From Gonocerus acuteangulatus (Eukaryota > Arthropoda > Insecta > Hemiptera > Coreidae), in contig OX328125.1 of NCBI GenBank assembly GCA_946811695.1, positions 50,812,185 through 50,876,184 of the forward strand: DNA of 64,000 nucleotides. Reading direction: 5' to 3'. The first letter of the stretch is position 1. Each line of letters opens with the position of its first letter. Both the position numbers and the translations under genes were made by a program. Below, piece after piece: positions 34,001 to 64,000 of the stretch. Below the pieces are notes generated by a model. That model saw nothing but the letters and a program-made list of their open reading frames with translations. It made no database searches and was not told where the DNA came from.

Positions 34001-35072
34001 AAAAAAAAGAGGCCGAGTAGGCAATTTTTGGTACTAAGTAAGATTTCACTGTGCTGTCTAAAATCTCATTTTTTTTTTTCGAGATTTTATGGGATTATGT
34101 GATTATTTTTTTCACAAAATATTAACTCTATCTATTCCAAGCTTTCCTAACCCTTACACGACAAAGTGCCAATATATTGGTGGTGAGTGGCTTTGGCCTA
34201 GGCGACAAATTACCTATACATTGGCGTTAGCATTTCAGGCCCAGCATATTAGAGTGACATGGTTGAGACTTCTCAGAAGAGGATACATCACAGCCTGGTC
34301 CTTTCTCAACTTAAGGAAGTGTTTTTGAAGAGCATTCTAGGATTTTGAGGGAAACAGTGTGCCTTTTCCGAAGCGTAAACAATTAAATTTGCTGTGGTAG
34401 CATCAAGGGAAATAAGTTTCCTTTCAGTAGTACAAAGGTGTTACGTGTAAAGGTTTTTAGGCTAATTAAAGAATATATGTATTAATACATAAGTGAACAC
34501 AAAAATCTAAAAAAAAAAAAAAAAAAAAAAAAAATTATTTTACGTAATTAATAAAGGAAAGGGTTAATGACACTAAGAATAAGAACGTTATGGTGGGTCT
34601 CCCTGTGTTAAAGTAGCTAACCCCCTAGATTCTCATGTGTGAGACGGGGGTTCAAGTCCGTCCAGCAGCAGAAATTTTTCTCATCTCAGGGCCCATTGAG
34701 AAGGTTCCTTGCCGCACCATGGTTATTGGTGCGCTGTACAATAAAAATAAGAATAAAAAAAAAAGGTGACGAAGCTCCTGCAATTTGAACTTTTTTTCTT
34801 CATAGTCCTGCCATAAATGCTAGTAATATAATGTAAGTGTACACTCTTCCTCTGCCTTTGATTAGAAAAACTAATTTCTTTTGAAGCCATTAATGGATTC
34901 ATTTCTTTCTGTCACAGGTGTATCGATGTCAAGCAAGAAGTCTTCAAGCAGTAAGAATTCACAGCCTCCCTCCAATAAGGTAACACCTAACTTAAATATG
35001 GTGACAGCTGATAAGAGACTCCAAATAATGAAGAAAAAAGCTGCAAGGAAACAAGAGAAACGTCCTAAATAG
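28140..35072 (+). CDS. IntS12: Integrator complex subunit 12 (PHD finger protein), 5 coding exons
   Basis: Coding exons: 28140-28331, 29508-29680, 31339-31498, 32741-32861 and 34918-35072 (TAG). All introns are GT-AG and the phases fit, giving 266 residues. The N-terminus (EIEPWASKTLLLLRSSADTS) resembles the short helical N-terminal region through which INTS12 joins Integrator. A Ser-rich linker precedes a PHD finger spread over exons 2-3: CAIC, CAECH, LYHQQC, WYCRNC. A long Ser-rich linker and a basic C-terminus (ADKRLQIMKKKAARKQEK) follow. INTS12 is a nuclear subunit of the Integrator complex, which cleaves snRNA and other nascent RNA 3' ends. It is shorter than the human protein (462 residues). 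Identification rests mainly on the PHD finger and the ends. Confidence 0.85.
28332..29507. other. INTS12 intron 1
   Basis: GT at 28332 and AG before 29508. AT-rich, no recognised repeat or conserved ORF. Confidence 0.7.
29681..31338. other. INTS12 intron 2
   Basis: Donor GTATGT and acceptor TTTTTCAG. It contains a T-run near 30512-30534, a pogo-like remnant (30781-30968) and a (TA)n tract of about 55 bp (30969-31023). Confidence 0.7.
30781..30968 (-). mobile_element. pogo/Tigger-like terminal remnant
   Basis: On the minus strand it begins TACAGTGGAGTCTCACTTAT, then repeated CACTTATACGAA-like and CAGTTATACGAAG words, the style of pogo/Tigger inverted termini (CAGT... next to TA). The other end was not found. 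Confidence 0.5.
31339..31498 (+). CDS. IntS12: INTS12 exon 3, most of the PHD finger
   Basis: Preceded by TTTTTCAG and followed by GTGAGT. It completes the split Lys codon of exon 2 and supplies the second to eighth zinc ligands: CAEC, H in SLYHQQC, and WYCRNC. FVECAECHSLYHQQCH and DPRTVWYCRNC are close to the INTS12 finger rather than to other PHD classes. Confidence 0.85.
32927..34030 (+). repeat. Decayed Helentron-like copy in INTS12 intron 4
   Basis: 33000-33100 (AAATAACGGTGATTCAAATT, then GGGCGAAATTTGTGCAG) follows the order of the cores at 11150-11400 and 42560-42930, with many substitutions. Ends are not recognisable. The intron runs 32862-34917. Confidence 0.5.
34593..34765 (+). mobile_element. 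tRNA-derived SINE (family A-like), diverged, in INTS12 intron 4
   Basis: Starts GGGTCTCCCTGTGTTAAAGT, has a B box-like GGGGTTCAAGTCCG, the body (TTTTTCTCATCTCAGGG...GGTTCCTTGCCGCACC) and an A-rich tail. An older or distinct subfamily compared with the other copies. Confidence 0.7.
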
Positions 35073-35489
35073 CATTTAATTTTTCATAGGAACTATGATG
35101 AATGAAATGTTAATACTGAAATCTTCCGAACAGTGACAATGAAGTAGTGTAAAAGTTCTGAACAATCTTGTGAAGATTTAATTGATAATTGAAGTTTTTT
35201 TTTTAAACCATTTATTTATATGTAAATTATTAATAACGATATTCAATTACCAAACAGTTCACTTTTACATAATGGATAATGAGTGACTGTTAGGTTGGTA
35301 GGTTTTAACAACTGAACATATTTAAGAACAGCGCAGTAATGATTTGCCTAGAACAATTTATTCCAGACCACAATTTATTTGTACTTACGTTTAAAGAATA
35401 ATAGCTATTCTAATTTCATATATACTTTATAAAGAAACACCTTTCTTTGTTACTTAAGACTTTTATTATTGTAACAACTTCCTAAAGAA

Positions 35490-36495
35490 CTTGTATAATT
35501 GATGGGCTCAGTGCCAAAGGTGACTAACCCACAATTAGAACAAACTGAGAAAATTAAGGTTAAAGTTTAGAAGACTTCGGAAAAAATTAGTGTTGGTGAC
35601 AGAAACGATTTTAATTGGTCTTTATTCATTAGATATACAAAATTCTTATGAATATACCATAATAATAAAAAGTTTATAGTTAGACATGATAATGAAAAAC
35701 AAAAAGTATAGTCAGGTTTGGCTCTTACATGAATAAAAAATAACATACACTTAAACAGTAGTGGTCACATATCCGGAGATTAATAATTAATGAAAAATTA
35801 TTTTTCTTTAGATTTCTATGATTATGTATCAATAATTTAACAAAACAATGATTTCCAGATTGGTGATTTCTGTAGTATGTGGGACAGGAACATTCCTGCC
35901 AGGAACATTTGCCTCCACAAGCGTGCTTCATGAACATTCCTTGATGGTTCATAGACAGGCATGGGCGTATATAGAAAATAATTTCGGGAGGGGCTAGAAA
36001 AATTTCGGGGTTGGGACTAAAAATTTATTGCTTGGAATACTTTTAGGCAACTAAATGCTATTACACGTAAAATAAAATATTTTGTATGAACTAAGTGATC
36101 TTATTTAATTTATTTTTAAGGTTTTTACTACAAGTTTTTACCATCAAATGAAAATTTCGGGGGGGGGGGCTGCAGCCCCCTCCTTATATACGCCCATGTA
36201 GACAGAAACTTCCACAGAGCCATCAGAAGATTCAACTATATCACTCATGTTGTTGCTTACCATTAACAAAGCCATACCTAGTGTGGGTTGGTCAAGTCTG
36301 CCTCTCATAAGATTTAGGTTTGCAGTAAGTTCCAAAACAAACTAACAGATGCCAGTACTAATCAATGAGGTGTAAATCTGGGGATTTCTATCAATTATAA
36401 AACTTAAAATTCTCTATCAGGATAAGTGAATAACTCAAATTAGTTAAAAATGTGTGTTAGTCACCTTTGGCACTGAGCCCTTCAATTATACAACT
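35490..36495. mobile_element. Foldback element downstream of INTS12, containing a nested MITE
   Basis: TTGTATAATTGATGGGCTCA...GCCAAAGGTGACTAAC (35490-35532) is inverted at 36455-36493. A second inverted element lies inside at 35960-36198, with ends CATGGGCGTATATA and G-rich runs before TATATACGCCCATG. A relative of the inner one is at 63455-63700. No target duplication was recognised for the outer element. Confidence 0.6.
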
Positions 36496-36938
36496 AGAAT
36501 ATAAATTATCAAATAAAATTATGTTACTCATATAGATGTTGGAAGGAAATTTACAGGCTTTATTTGAGGAACCTTAAGAATTGGTAAATGCTTTGGTATT
36601 GTGAATTAGTGTGTCTTGAAATATTAGGTACACATAAGTGATTCTGAAGAATGTAGACTGTAAATTACAAAGTCCCTGGTGTAAGCAAAATCTATATAAA
36701 TGAAATAATGATTGTGTTTGTACTTTGCATTGAACCAACCTATTCCTTGATATTTTTCTATTTCATGAATTAGAAACTGCATATCCAGCCTTGAAAAAAA
36801 AATTGTCTTTCTAGAGAACTTGTATAAGCTTTCTGTCTGCCTTGTAAAATTGTGTCCGCTATAGGCTCAGCTGTAGCTATTCTTAAACCTCAGAAATGTC
36901 GACGATTTTCTAAATATATATAAATCAGGTGTTTTTTT

Positions 36939-37290
36939 GTCTGTCTATTTGTTCCTTATAAAAATCAACACTGTTAGACCGATTTTGACCAAACTTGGCA
37001 CAGAGGTAGGTCTTGATACGGGAAGTGTCACATAGGCTAGGTCAAATTGTCTACCAGCTGTCTGTCTGTCTGTTTGTTCCTTATACAAATTCACTCTGTA
37101 TGACCGATTTTGGACCAAATTTTGCATAAAGGGCGGTCTTGATCCGGAGATTGTCATAGGCTAGATCAAAATCGTTAACAGCTGTCCATCTGTCTGTTTG
37201 TTCCTTTCACAAATCCACACCGTTTGAACAAACTTGGCTCACAGGTAGGTCTTGATTCGAGGAGTGTCATAGGCTAGGTCAAATCGTCTA
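36939..37290. repeat. Tandem repeat, three diverged units of about 122 bp
   Basis: Each unit contains GTCTGTTTGTTCCTTATA-like, GACCGATTTTGACCAAA-like and GTAGGTCTTGAT...GTCATAGGCTAG words. The GACCGATTTTG word is also found in the Helentron-like cores and in the 130-bp units at 21.4-21.7 kb. Confidence 0.75.
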
Positions 37291-37399
37291 GGACTCACAG
37301 TTGGGAGGTCACGGGTTCGAAACTGTGAACTTGAAGATAATGATTTCCATTATTTGATTTTAATATTACTTATGTGGTTTCTAATTTATTTTTGATTTT

Positions 37400-39205
37400 C
37401 TAAATGCAGACAGTAGGTGTAGCATGGCAAGCTGTGTAACAGCTAGTTTATTTAATATAAATTGTCCATTGCTGTGGATATTATGAGTATTTATATCCGG
37501 CAATACCTACGTCATCTGCCTTGAAGAGCATGACATAGATGAGAACATCAATATTATTTATTTTTTTGTCACTAGCTCCCGGCTATTTTTTAGTTGATCA
37601 CTGTTTCTAAATATAAGTGTTCAAGCAGATTCTTATTTTCATCTGACACTTCTACGATTCTGGTCAGGGTCCACATCTCTATCGCGTGACCACGAGACCC
37701 TGCCCATTTTATTATGATGAGCAACAGAATTTTTGTTTTGATAATAAATAACTAGACACGAGCATAATGTATTTTAGTATTATTTAATTTGAAAAAACAA
37801 CACTATTTAATAACTAAGCCTCCTAAGAAAAAATGGTTAAATGTTCGAAAGAACCAAGGAATGAGAGGTTTTTATGGTCACTGAAACTGAATCTGTAAGT
37901 CTGTTTAACGAGATTAGATTAGTCATTTTCAAGGTCAAATACAACAAATTGACTGGTAAACAACTTGTTTTTGGGGTCACTGGATCTGAATTCGGTTCTG
38001 GTCAGTTGGAGATATATTTGTTAATATAATTTCTAATCATCCACGGCATGTAAGCCGAATCAGGCGTTTATTGAGGTATGATATGCACATTTGGATGTAA
38101 GATTTAAATCTTGGCAATTTCACATTTCTTTGAGATGGAAAGGAATGGAATCCAAATAAAAAAAATCACATTTATAACAAAATATAATACAATGTCAGAG
38201 CTACAATAAATTTAACAGAATAATATTTTTAGTTTGTTCGAAAACAAAAACAAATATATATATTTATAGACATGAGTGATATGTATTTCTTCTTGGACAT
38301 TGTTATAAAACATAATTACCTATCAAATACTATCAAGTATACAACTATAGACATATTTTCTATAAACAACATAATACAATCGACAGAAATCATAACATCA
38401 AGCAAGCCATTTAATGTAATTCTTTTAGCTAATAGCTGAAGCATGATGTCATTGTTTTCTTTTATATAATCCAGATATATTTATAATTATATTTAAGGTA
38501 AATTATATGACATAAATATTATTCATAAATTTTCTTTTATACAGCAAAGAGAGCATAAAAGCCAATTGATCTCACAATATAAATGTAAAGACTTCACTTA
38601 CCTATTAAATATCAATCACAGTTTATAGTGCCTATTATATTAAAAAAATGCACCAAACATCTTAAGTATTAAATGAGTATTAAATAATCTAGTGAAAAGC
38701 TTTTTAAAATAAGCATTTACCTTGTTTCGTAAATATACCAAGATAGTAAAATGTAAGTCTACTGTGACTCTTACAATTATAAAAAATTTAAAATATTTAC
38801 AATTTTAAATAGAGTTATTAAACAAATATTCTTTGGTCCCTTGTGTGTTTGAATCTGCATCAATCTAAAACTATATCTTTTTTTTTTTTTAAATAATACC
38901 TAACTATATCTTACACTGCATAATTTCAGTATTAATTGTCCAGTTATATCAAGGCACACAGTGAGACAAAAGTACATTTTATAATTTACAAAATTACAAA
39001 TTCTATTCTAAAAGTAACTCTAGTGGCCAGATGACCTAATTTTTATTACACTTAACTTATTTAACAGGCTTATAAACATGTATGGTAATGAAATATAATC
39101 TATAAATAACATTAATAACAAATTTACCAGGAACTGTTTAAATTAATTAAATTTAAAATTATTTCATTTCAAGAGTCTCAAATCTTTCTAATTCAGGAAA
39201 TATTT
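37400..39205. other. Region downstream of the convergent genes, no gene seen
   Basis: AT-rich. The 3' untranslated region of the phosphatase-like gene must begin at 39205 and extend leftward, but its poly(A) site cannot be fixed. Confidence 0.6.
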
Positions 39206-59050
<19,845 letters not shown>

Positions 59051-59059
59051 CTAAAAACA

Positions 59060-61640
59060 AAATTACAAAGTTAAATTTTTATATTAATAACCATAACAAA
59101 TGTTACATTTTAAAAACATTTAATAATTCAGAGAAAATAGCATTTTTTCATGCCGAAATTAAGGTTACCTAACTCTGCTTTATGTTATTTAGAGTATTTG
59201 CTAAATTATATAAACCACAGTTTATTTAAACCAGAGATATTTAAAACATAACATTAATAGAGAAACAAGCAGCCCCAAATCCTCTAATACATTCTATCAA
59301 TCATTTCTTGGTTTTCACTAACAATCTATAGGAAAAGTGTTAATTTGCAGAAAGCGGCAGTGTAGATTCATAGAGATATATCCCATGCCTTTCCTAAATT
59401 TTTTTACTTGCTATAGTTCTTAAGGATTTACTTTAATTTTTATGCTTATTTATCTTGATAGAACTATTTGACTGCTAATAGCATTTAAAATTAAAAATAA
59501 AATAAAAAAAAAAAAAACACGAAAAAAGTGACTCAAGATGTTCAATGTAAGGAAACCAACACATTTGATACTCTAAGCTGAATTTTCTCCGGCTGTGAAC
59601 GTCCTATCAAAATTTATATTTTGTTCTTTTATGTGGAAAATTCATTAAGCTTTCGAATGATTTCCTTCCTCTTACTTCGATTTCTCAACCGTTTTAAATA
59701 TTTTTGAGGAAATACACGGAAAACTACTCAAGCCTGTTGATATATATTGTTATATACGAAACTTAACCAATATTTTTATGCAGTATCGAATTGAGCATTC
59801 TTGTTGGCGTCATAGGCGTGATCTCTGTCCTATAGTGAGACAGGAATCAAGTTAAACCAAATATACAATGCTCAATTTTGAAAGCAAAGTATTCAATGGT
59901 TTCGACAACTTTCTGCTACTTCATGTAAGGTTTAAAAGTTTAAAATGTCAAATGATAGTTTGTTAGCCACAAATCTGTACATAGTAGTATTTAATAATTA
60001 AACATTGATTATTTAATTAAAGTTGTTGAATAAATTACACCAAATAAAGAAGAGGACGAGCCAATGAGTGGGAGCAGGTTACAAGGAACGGGTGAATGAA
60101 CTGGAACGGGGCAACTCTATGAGTAGATGTGAAGAAAGGATTGTTTCGCTAGTGGTTTCGATAGAATTGCTATTGGGAAAGGCCTAGGATTCGAATACTG
60201 CTGGAGGTAGGCAGGCTTCCCAGACGAAATCAATACATACTCCTGATCCTTCCTAGGCCTACCGCACGAGTCTGCCGACAGTTTCCATTGGTCCATCCGG
60301 CCTCTTCGTCGAAACCTACTTCAGAATTTGTTTTGGGCTTGTTTTTGCTAGCAAGTTATGTGGTAATGCCTTCGTGTTATTGATAAATACATACTAATAT
60401 TCCTTCAAGCCACTACATAAAAATTTAATAAAAGCTCTGTTTTTCTGATATAAATTTTGAGGGATATGTTAAGGGTTTAAGAGATCTTCTTCATTTTGGG
60501 TCTTGATGATATTCTAGTAGCGTCCAATTAGGTGAAGAACCATTATGAATAGCCCTAATGGTGCTTTGAATATACCAATGCTGATTCATTATTCGAATAT
60601 TAATGTCACCTCTAGAAATTTTCTCTGTAACACCATCCTCCCCTTTGGGAAGGGGGGGCCTGTTTCACAAAATGATTTGCAGTTTGCCTTTATAAAGAGT
60701 CAGTATTATGCTTTTTTTTATTAAAAATCGCAGGCTAAAAAAAGTGTATTTGTGCTTTGAAGTTCTTCATCTTAAGACGATGAGAACGCAGGCTAAACAG
60801 CAAATAAGATTCGCGCTTGGAAAGGCAATGATTCAGTTTTTGATACCACTGAAGTGCTTTTGTGCTTCAGGTCAGGATATTTTCAATCTGTAACACCATT
60901 CCATGGCTAGCTGAAGTTCAACTGTCGATATTGAAGTATCACAGCTGTTATTGCAAATAATCCGTGATAGATTCAATTCTTCAAAATCAAAGTTTTTTTC
61001 GAGTATGCCTGTTGGTCCACTGTTTATAGTCCTCATAAGCTGAGCAAAGGGAATCTGATAGAACGAGTTTCAACTCACGTAAATGAAATTTGCCGGGTCT
61101 GAATGAAATTAACAGACAAGAGCAGTTTTGGGATTTTCGTATTTTTTCTTAAATATCTCAAAAACGGTTGCGAAATCGTGGTAAATTGTTATTATAAACA
61201 TTTCTGAAGTAACTTTCAACGTGACGGTCACATTCGGAGAATGACGTGCTTATTTATATGAATAAGCACATTAAGATAAGGCCATAAAGCTCAGGAGAGT
61301 GATAATGTGCTGTTTATTACTTTCTAAGCTGCTTTACATTTACATGAGAAGAATCTAGTGAATGACGCGGGAGACAATTAAAATGGGTAGGAAGTCCTTG
61401 ACATTTTACTCAAAGCTACGTTTTACTCATACACTCCTACATTCCTACACGGTTCGTAATGTCCTAACGTTATGACCTGAGCATTGAGGAAGGAAATTTA
61501 TGAATATTCATGTTTATTGAACATATGCCAGGAATTGAGACGCCAGTATTACTTTTGTTGCGTGTTATTTGTAATTTGAAGGCTTGATATTCATCTAGTA
61601 TGAGCGTTGAAGAGATTTATCAAATATAAATGATAAAGTA
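59060..61640. other. Upstream of the phosphatase-like gene; no gene recognised
   Basis: Should contain, or precede, the missing first exon on the minus strand. 60040-60330 is somewhat GC-richer and could be a promoter or first exon, but no splice donor in the right phase after an ATG could be proven. 61130-61250 resembles the Helentron-like core (ATATCTCAAAAACGGTTG). Confidence 0.4.
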
Positions 61641-61644
61641 AATA

Positions 61645-61828
61645 CAGTAAAACCTCGTTTATCCGGATCAACTGGGACCGGGGCAGATCCGAGTTAACGA
61701 AAATCCGGATTATCCAGAGAATGACGGAAAAACGAAAAAAAACAACAAAAAAAAAACATATAAATCACCGAAATATTTTTAATGGAGCTTAGAAATTATT
61801 ATCGACACACTTTCACCTAAAAACATAT
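61645..61828 (+). mobile_element. pogo/Tigger-like terminus, interrupted
   Basis: TA followed by CAGTAAAACCTCGTTTATCC, then ACTGGGACCGGG and GTTAACGAAAATCCGGATTA, the classic pogo/Tigger end. The opposite end is absent; the GGTAAAA foldback starts at 61829. Confidence 0.7.
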
Positions 61829-62501
61829 GGTAAAAGTGAAGTTTCACGCCCTCCAAACCGATTTCTTTCAAATTTTGTACAATAACGTATTTTGATGCAC
61901 TAAACACGAATACGTTAAAAAAAACCTTCGCATTTAACTAGGAAAGAAGTTATTAAGCACTAAAGTTCACTGTTTGCGGGTTATGAGGCATACATGACTT
62001 TAAGGCATAAATGCCGACTTCAAGGCATACATGCTATGCGTTTCCGGTCGCTACGCTCGCTCAAGAAGATAACAAAACCTCAGTCAATCCAACTCGCTAA
62101 AATCAATAGAATTCTATTAATTTTTGCGAGTTGGATTGACTGGGGTTTTGTTATCTTCTTGAGCGAGCGGAAACGCATAGCACGTATGCCCTTAAGCCAC
62201 AGGTGACGACGGGTGCCCTTAAAATTAACAATATTTTTGAATAAATGGTTTATAAACATTTCAAATGAGAGTTCTGTTTCCCAATGTTACATATCTGCGC
62301 ATGCGCGTGTTTACAAATAAGCTGTTGACGCCTAGTTTTATAACCTTCCTAACAGTGAACTTTAGTGCTTAATAACTTCTTTCCTAGTTGAAATGCGAAG
62401 GTTTTTTTTTTTTAACGTATTCATGTTTAGAGCATCAAAATACATTGTTGTGAAAAGTGTTAAAGAAATCGGTTTGGAGGGCGTGAAACTTCACTTTTAC
62501 C
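61829..62501. mobile_element. GGTAAAA-family foldback element, copy 2
   Basis: Ends GGTAAAAGTGAAGTTTCACG in both orientations; the same CCCTCCAAACCGATTTC arm and GAGTTGGATTGACTGGGG palindrome as 2755-3644. Flanks AAACATAT and AAAAATAT match at seven of eight bases, consistent with an aged 8-bp duplication. Confidence 0.8.
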
Positions 62502-64000
62502 AAAAATATAAATTGTATGTGCTGGTAATAGCCTATGTATTTGCTCTGTACTCAATATAGGTACAAACTATTAGTCTGTAGTAAAAAATGCAGCGAGCTT
62601 CTGCTGTATCAGTTTAGTGTATCGCTTACAAGCAGCGCAATCTCCCATCCGCTTTAACATTAGAAGTTCAATTTGGTAATGTTTCGGCTTGACTCTCGGA
62701 ATACACCATCAATTTCTCAATGTTTGTAACTGCTTCTGCATGGTTCATAAGCACCATACACTGTCCTTAGAAATCATCTTGAAACAAAACTCTTCAATGC
62801 GTTTTCTTTTCTTTTTCCTATCAGATGCGGTCGGTGTTCCTACTCCAAACTCTGCAGCAATGTTCACAAGTAAGTTTTTACGTTTCGTCTAAATCGCGGT
62901 CAACGAGCAAACGAAACAGCAAAACGTCCAGTTTAGTCATCGTTAAAGCATATTTATGGGAAACAAAATTATCAACTATCACCGGCGAGTTGATTTCGAA
63001 CTAGATTTTCAACCTATATGTAGGATAAAGTAATTTGATTGCAGAGTATTTACTGACGTAATTCAGTTATCATTGGTTTGAATCTTAAGCCGAATTTCGT
63101 TTCCATTCAAGTAGAATGCCCATTACGTCAGATAACAGATTACCATTACCTAAGAGGAATTTTCCCCCCAAACTGGAGCATAATGCCCTTATCTTCTACT
63201 AGACATTAGCCATCGAATCTATAGAGTGAAAGTATAACAGTAAATGAACGCCACCGCAAAACCGGTTTTCGGTCATTAACCTGTACGTTAATAGCTCGAA
63301 CGTAGTATAGCCTATACTGTATAGGCCGCTCATTGATTCTGTCACGTATACAGAACATACTTGGTTCTTTTCAGAAGTGTTACAAGAAAGCGGTGTAAGG
63401 ATGTCGCACAAGTATTTCTAGAGTGACACAACTCCAAATAAAACTCAACTGAAAATGTGTCACTCATGGGAGTATATAGGAAATAATTTCGAAGGGGGCT
63501 GGGAGAATTTGGGGGGGCTGAGAGCATTTAGGGGGTATGGAATACTAACAATCTAGAACTTGGAATAGTTACCCCATTTAAACGCTATTACAACACAAAA
63601 ACATTATTTTTTCTGAACTAAGTGTTTTTATTTAATTTAATTTTAACGTTTTATGACACATTTATAACGATTTCGGGGGGGGGGGCTACAGCCTGACCTT
63701 TACATGACTTCAACCACATTAGAGGTTCCAACCCATACAAATTAGCCAATATTAAGAGACTTCGAATGACTTGTAGACGGAATTTACAAACTTAGAATGT
63801 AACCTAAGACAAATTAAAATCTGGATAAAAGTCTGGTTAAAAGAAAGCCAAACAAGAAGAGAAAGGTATTTTAACCAGGCTTCGCATTGGTCACAGTTTA
63901 CTGACTCACTGAAAGACGAAATAGAACAACATGCATAAGCTGTAAAGATGGCTTTCAATTATTCACATGTTTACTAAATGCAGACTACGAGAAAACTACC
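62502..64000. other. No gene recognised; one MITE remnant
   Basis: 63455-63700 (CATGGGAGTATATAGGAAAT, then AAATAATTTCG and a later G-run) is a relative of the MITE at 35960-36198. The rest is unassigned AT-rich DNA. Confidence 0.5.

Noticed and set aside
60150..60310. Candidate first exon of the phosphatase-like gene (minus ATG near 60288)
   Set aside because: A 51-codon frame exists, but no donor in phase 1 leading to the 59050 acceptor and no signal-peptide-like residues could be shown.

Overview
The window is nuclear DNA of an animal, almost certainly an arthropod and probably an insect. It is AT-rich, has split genes with GT-AG introns, and carries a typical arthropod repeat set: Jockey-like and R2-clade non-LTR retrotransposons, a Penelope-like element (PLE) with a hammerhead ribozyme, Gypsy-like LTRs, tRNA-derived SINEs, hAT-like and pogo-like remnants, and elements resembling non-autonomous Helentrons. 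No bacterial-type genes or operons are present.

Two host genes were reconstructed exon by exon, with all intron phases agreeing. (1) An Integrator subunit 12 gene (INTS12, PHD finger) lies on the + strand: 5 coding exons, 28140-35072, 266 residues. (2) A large receptor-type tyrosine-phosphatase-like gene lies on the - strand: 11 coding exons found between 59050 and 39206, 1588 residues without the undetected first exon. It has a signal-peptide-like start, a very long Ser/Thr-rich mucin-like ectodomain, a folded membrane-proximal domain, one transmembrane helix and one PTP domain. That PTP domain keeps the P-loop Cys and Arg, but carries proline at two positions whose substitution is known to silence the PTPRN/IA-2 phosphatases. 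The two genes converge.

Layout: 1-3.65 kb, two foldback DNA transposons with 8-bp target duplications. 3.84-5.5 kb, degenerate gag/ORF1-like remnant with an internal tandem expansion. 5.9-6.7 kb, foldback repeat. 6.8-13.5 kb, nearly complete Jockey-like LINE on the - strand, its ORF1 split by a 2-kb Helentron-like insertion. 13.9-15.2 kb, 5'-truncated LINE end (RNase H) with a 16-bp target duplication. 15.4-22.6 kb, SINEs, simple repeats and gene-free DNA. 22.7-26.4 kb, R2-clade retrotransposon with an intact 1011-codon ORF. 26.5-27.95 kb, nested repeats. 28.1-35.1 kb, INTS12. 35.5-36.5 kb, nested foldback. 39.2-59.05 kb, the phosphatase gene; its 6.2-kb intron is packed with LTR elements and a Helentron-like copy, and another intron holds the PLE with a SINE inside it. 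59-64 kb, no recognised genes; a pogo remnant interrupted by a second copy of the 2.75-kb foldback family.

Family assignments rest on motifs read by eye, not on database searches. Exon borders are inferred from splice consensus and reading-frame continuity.
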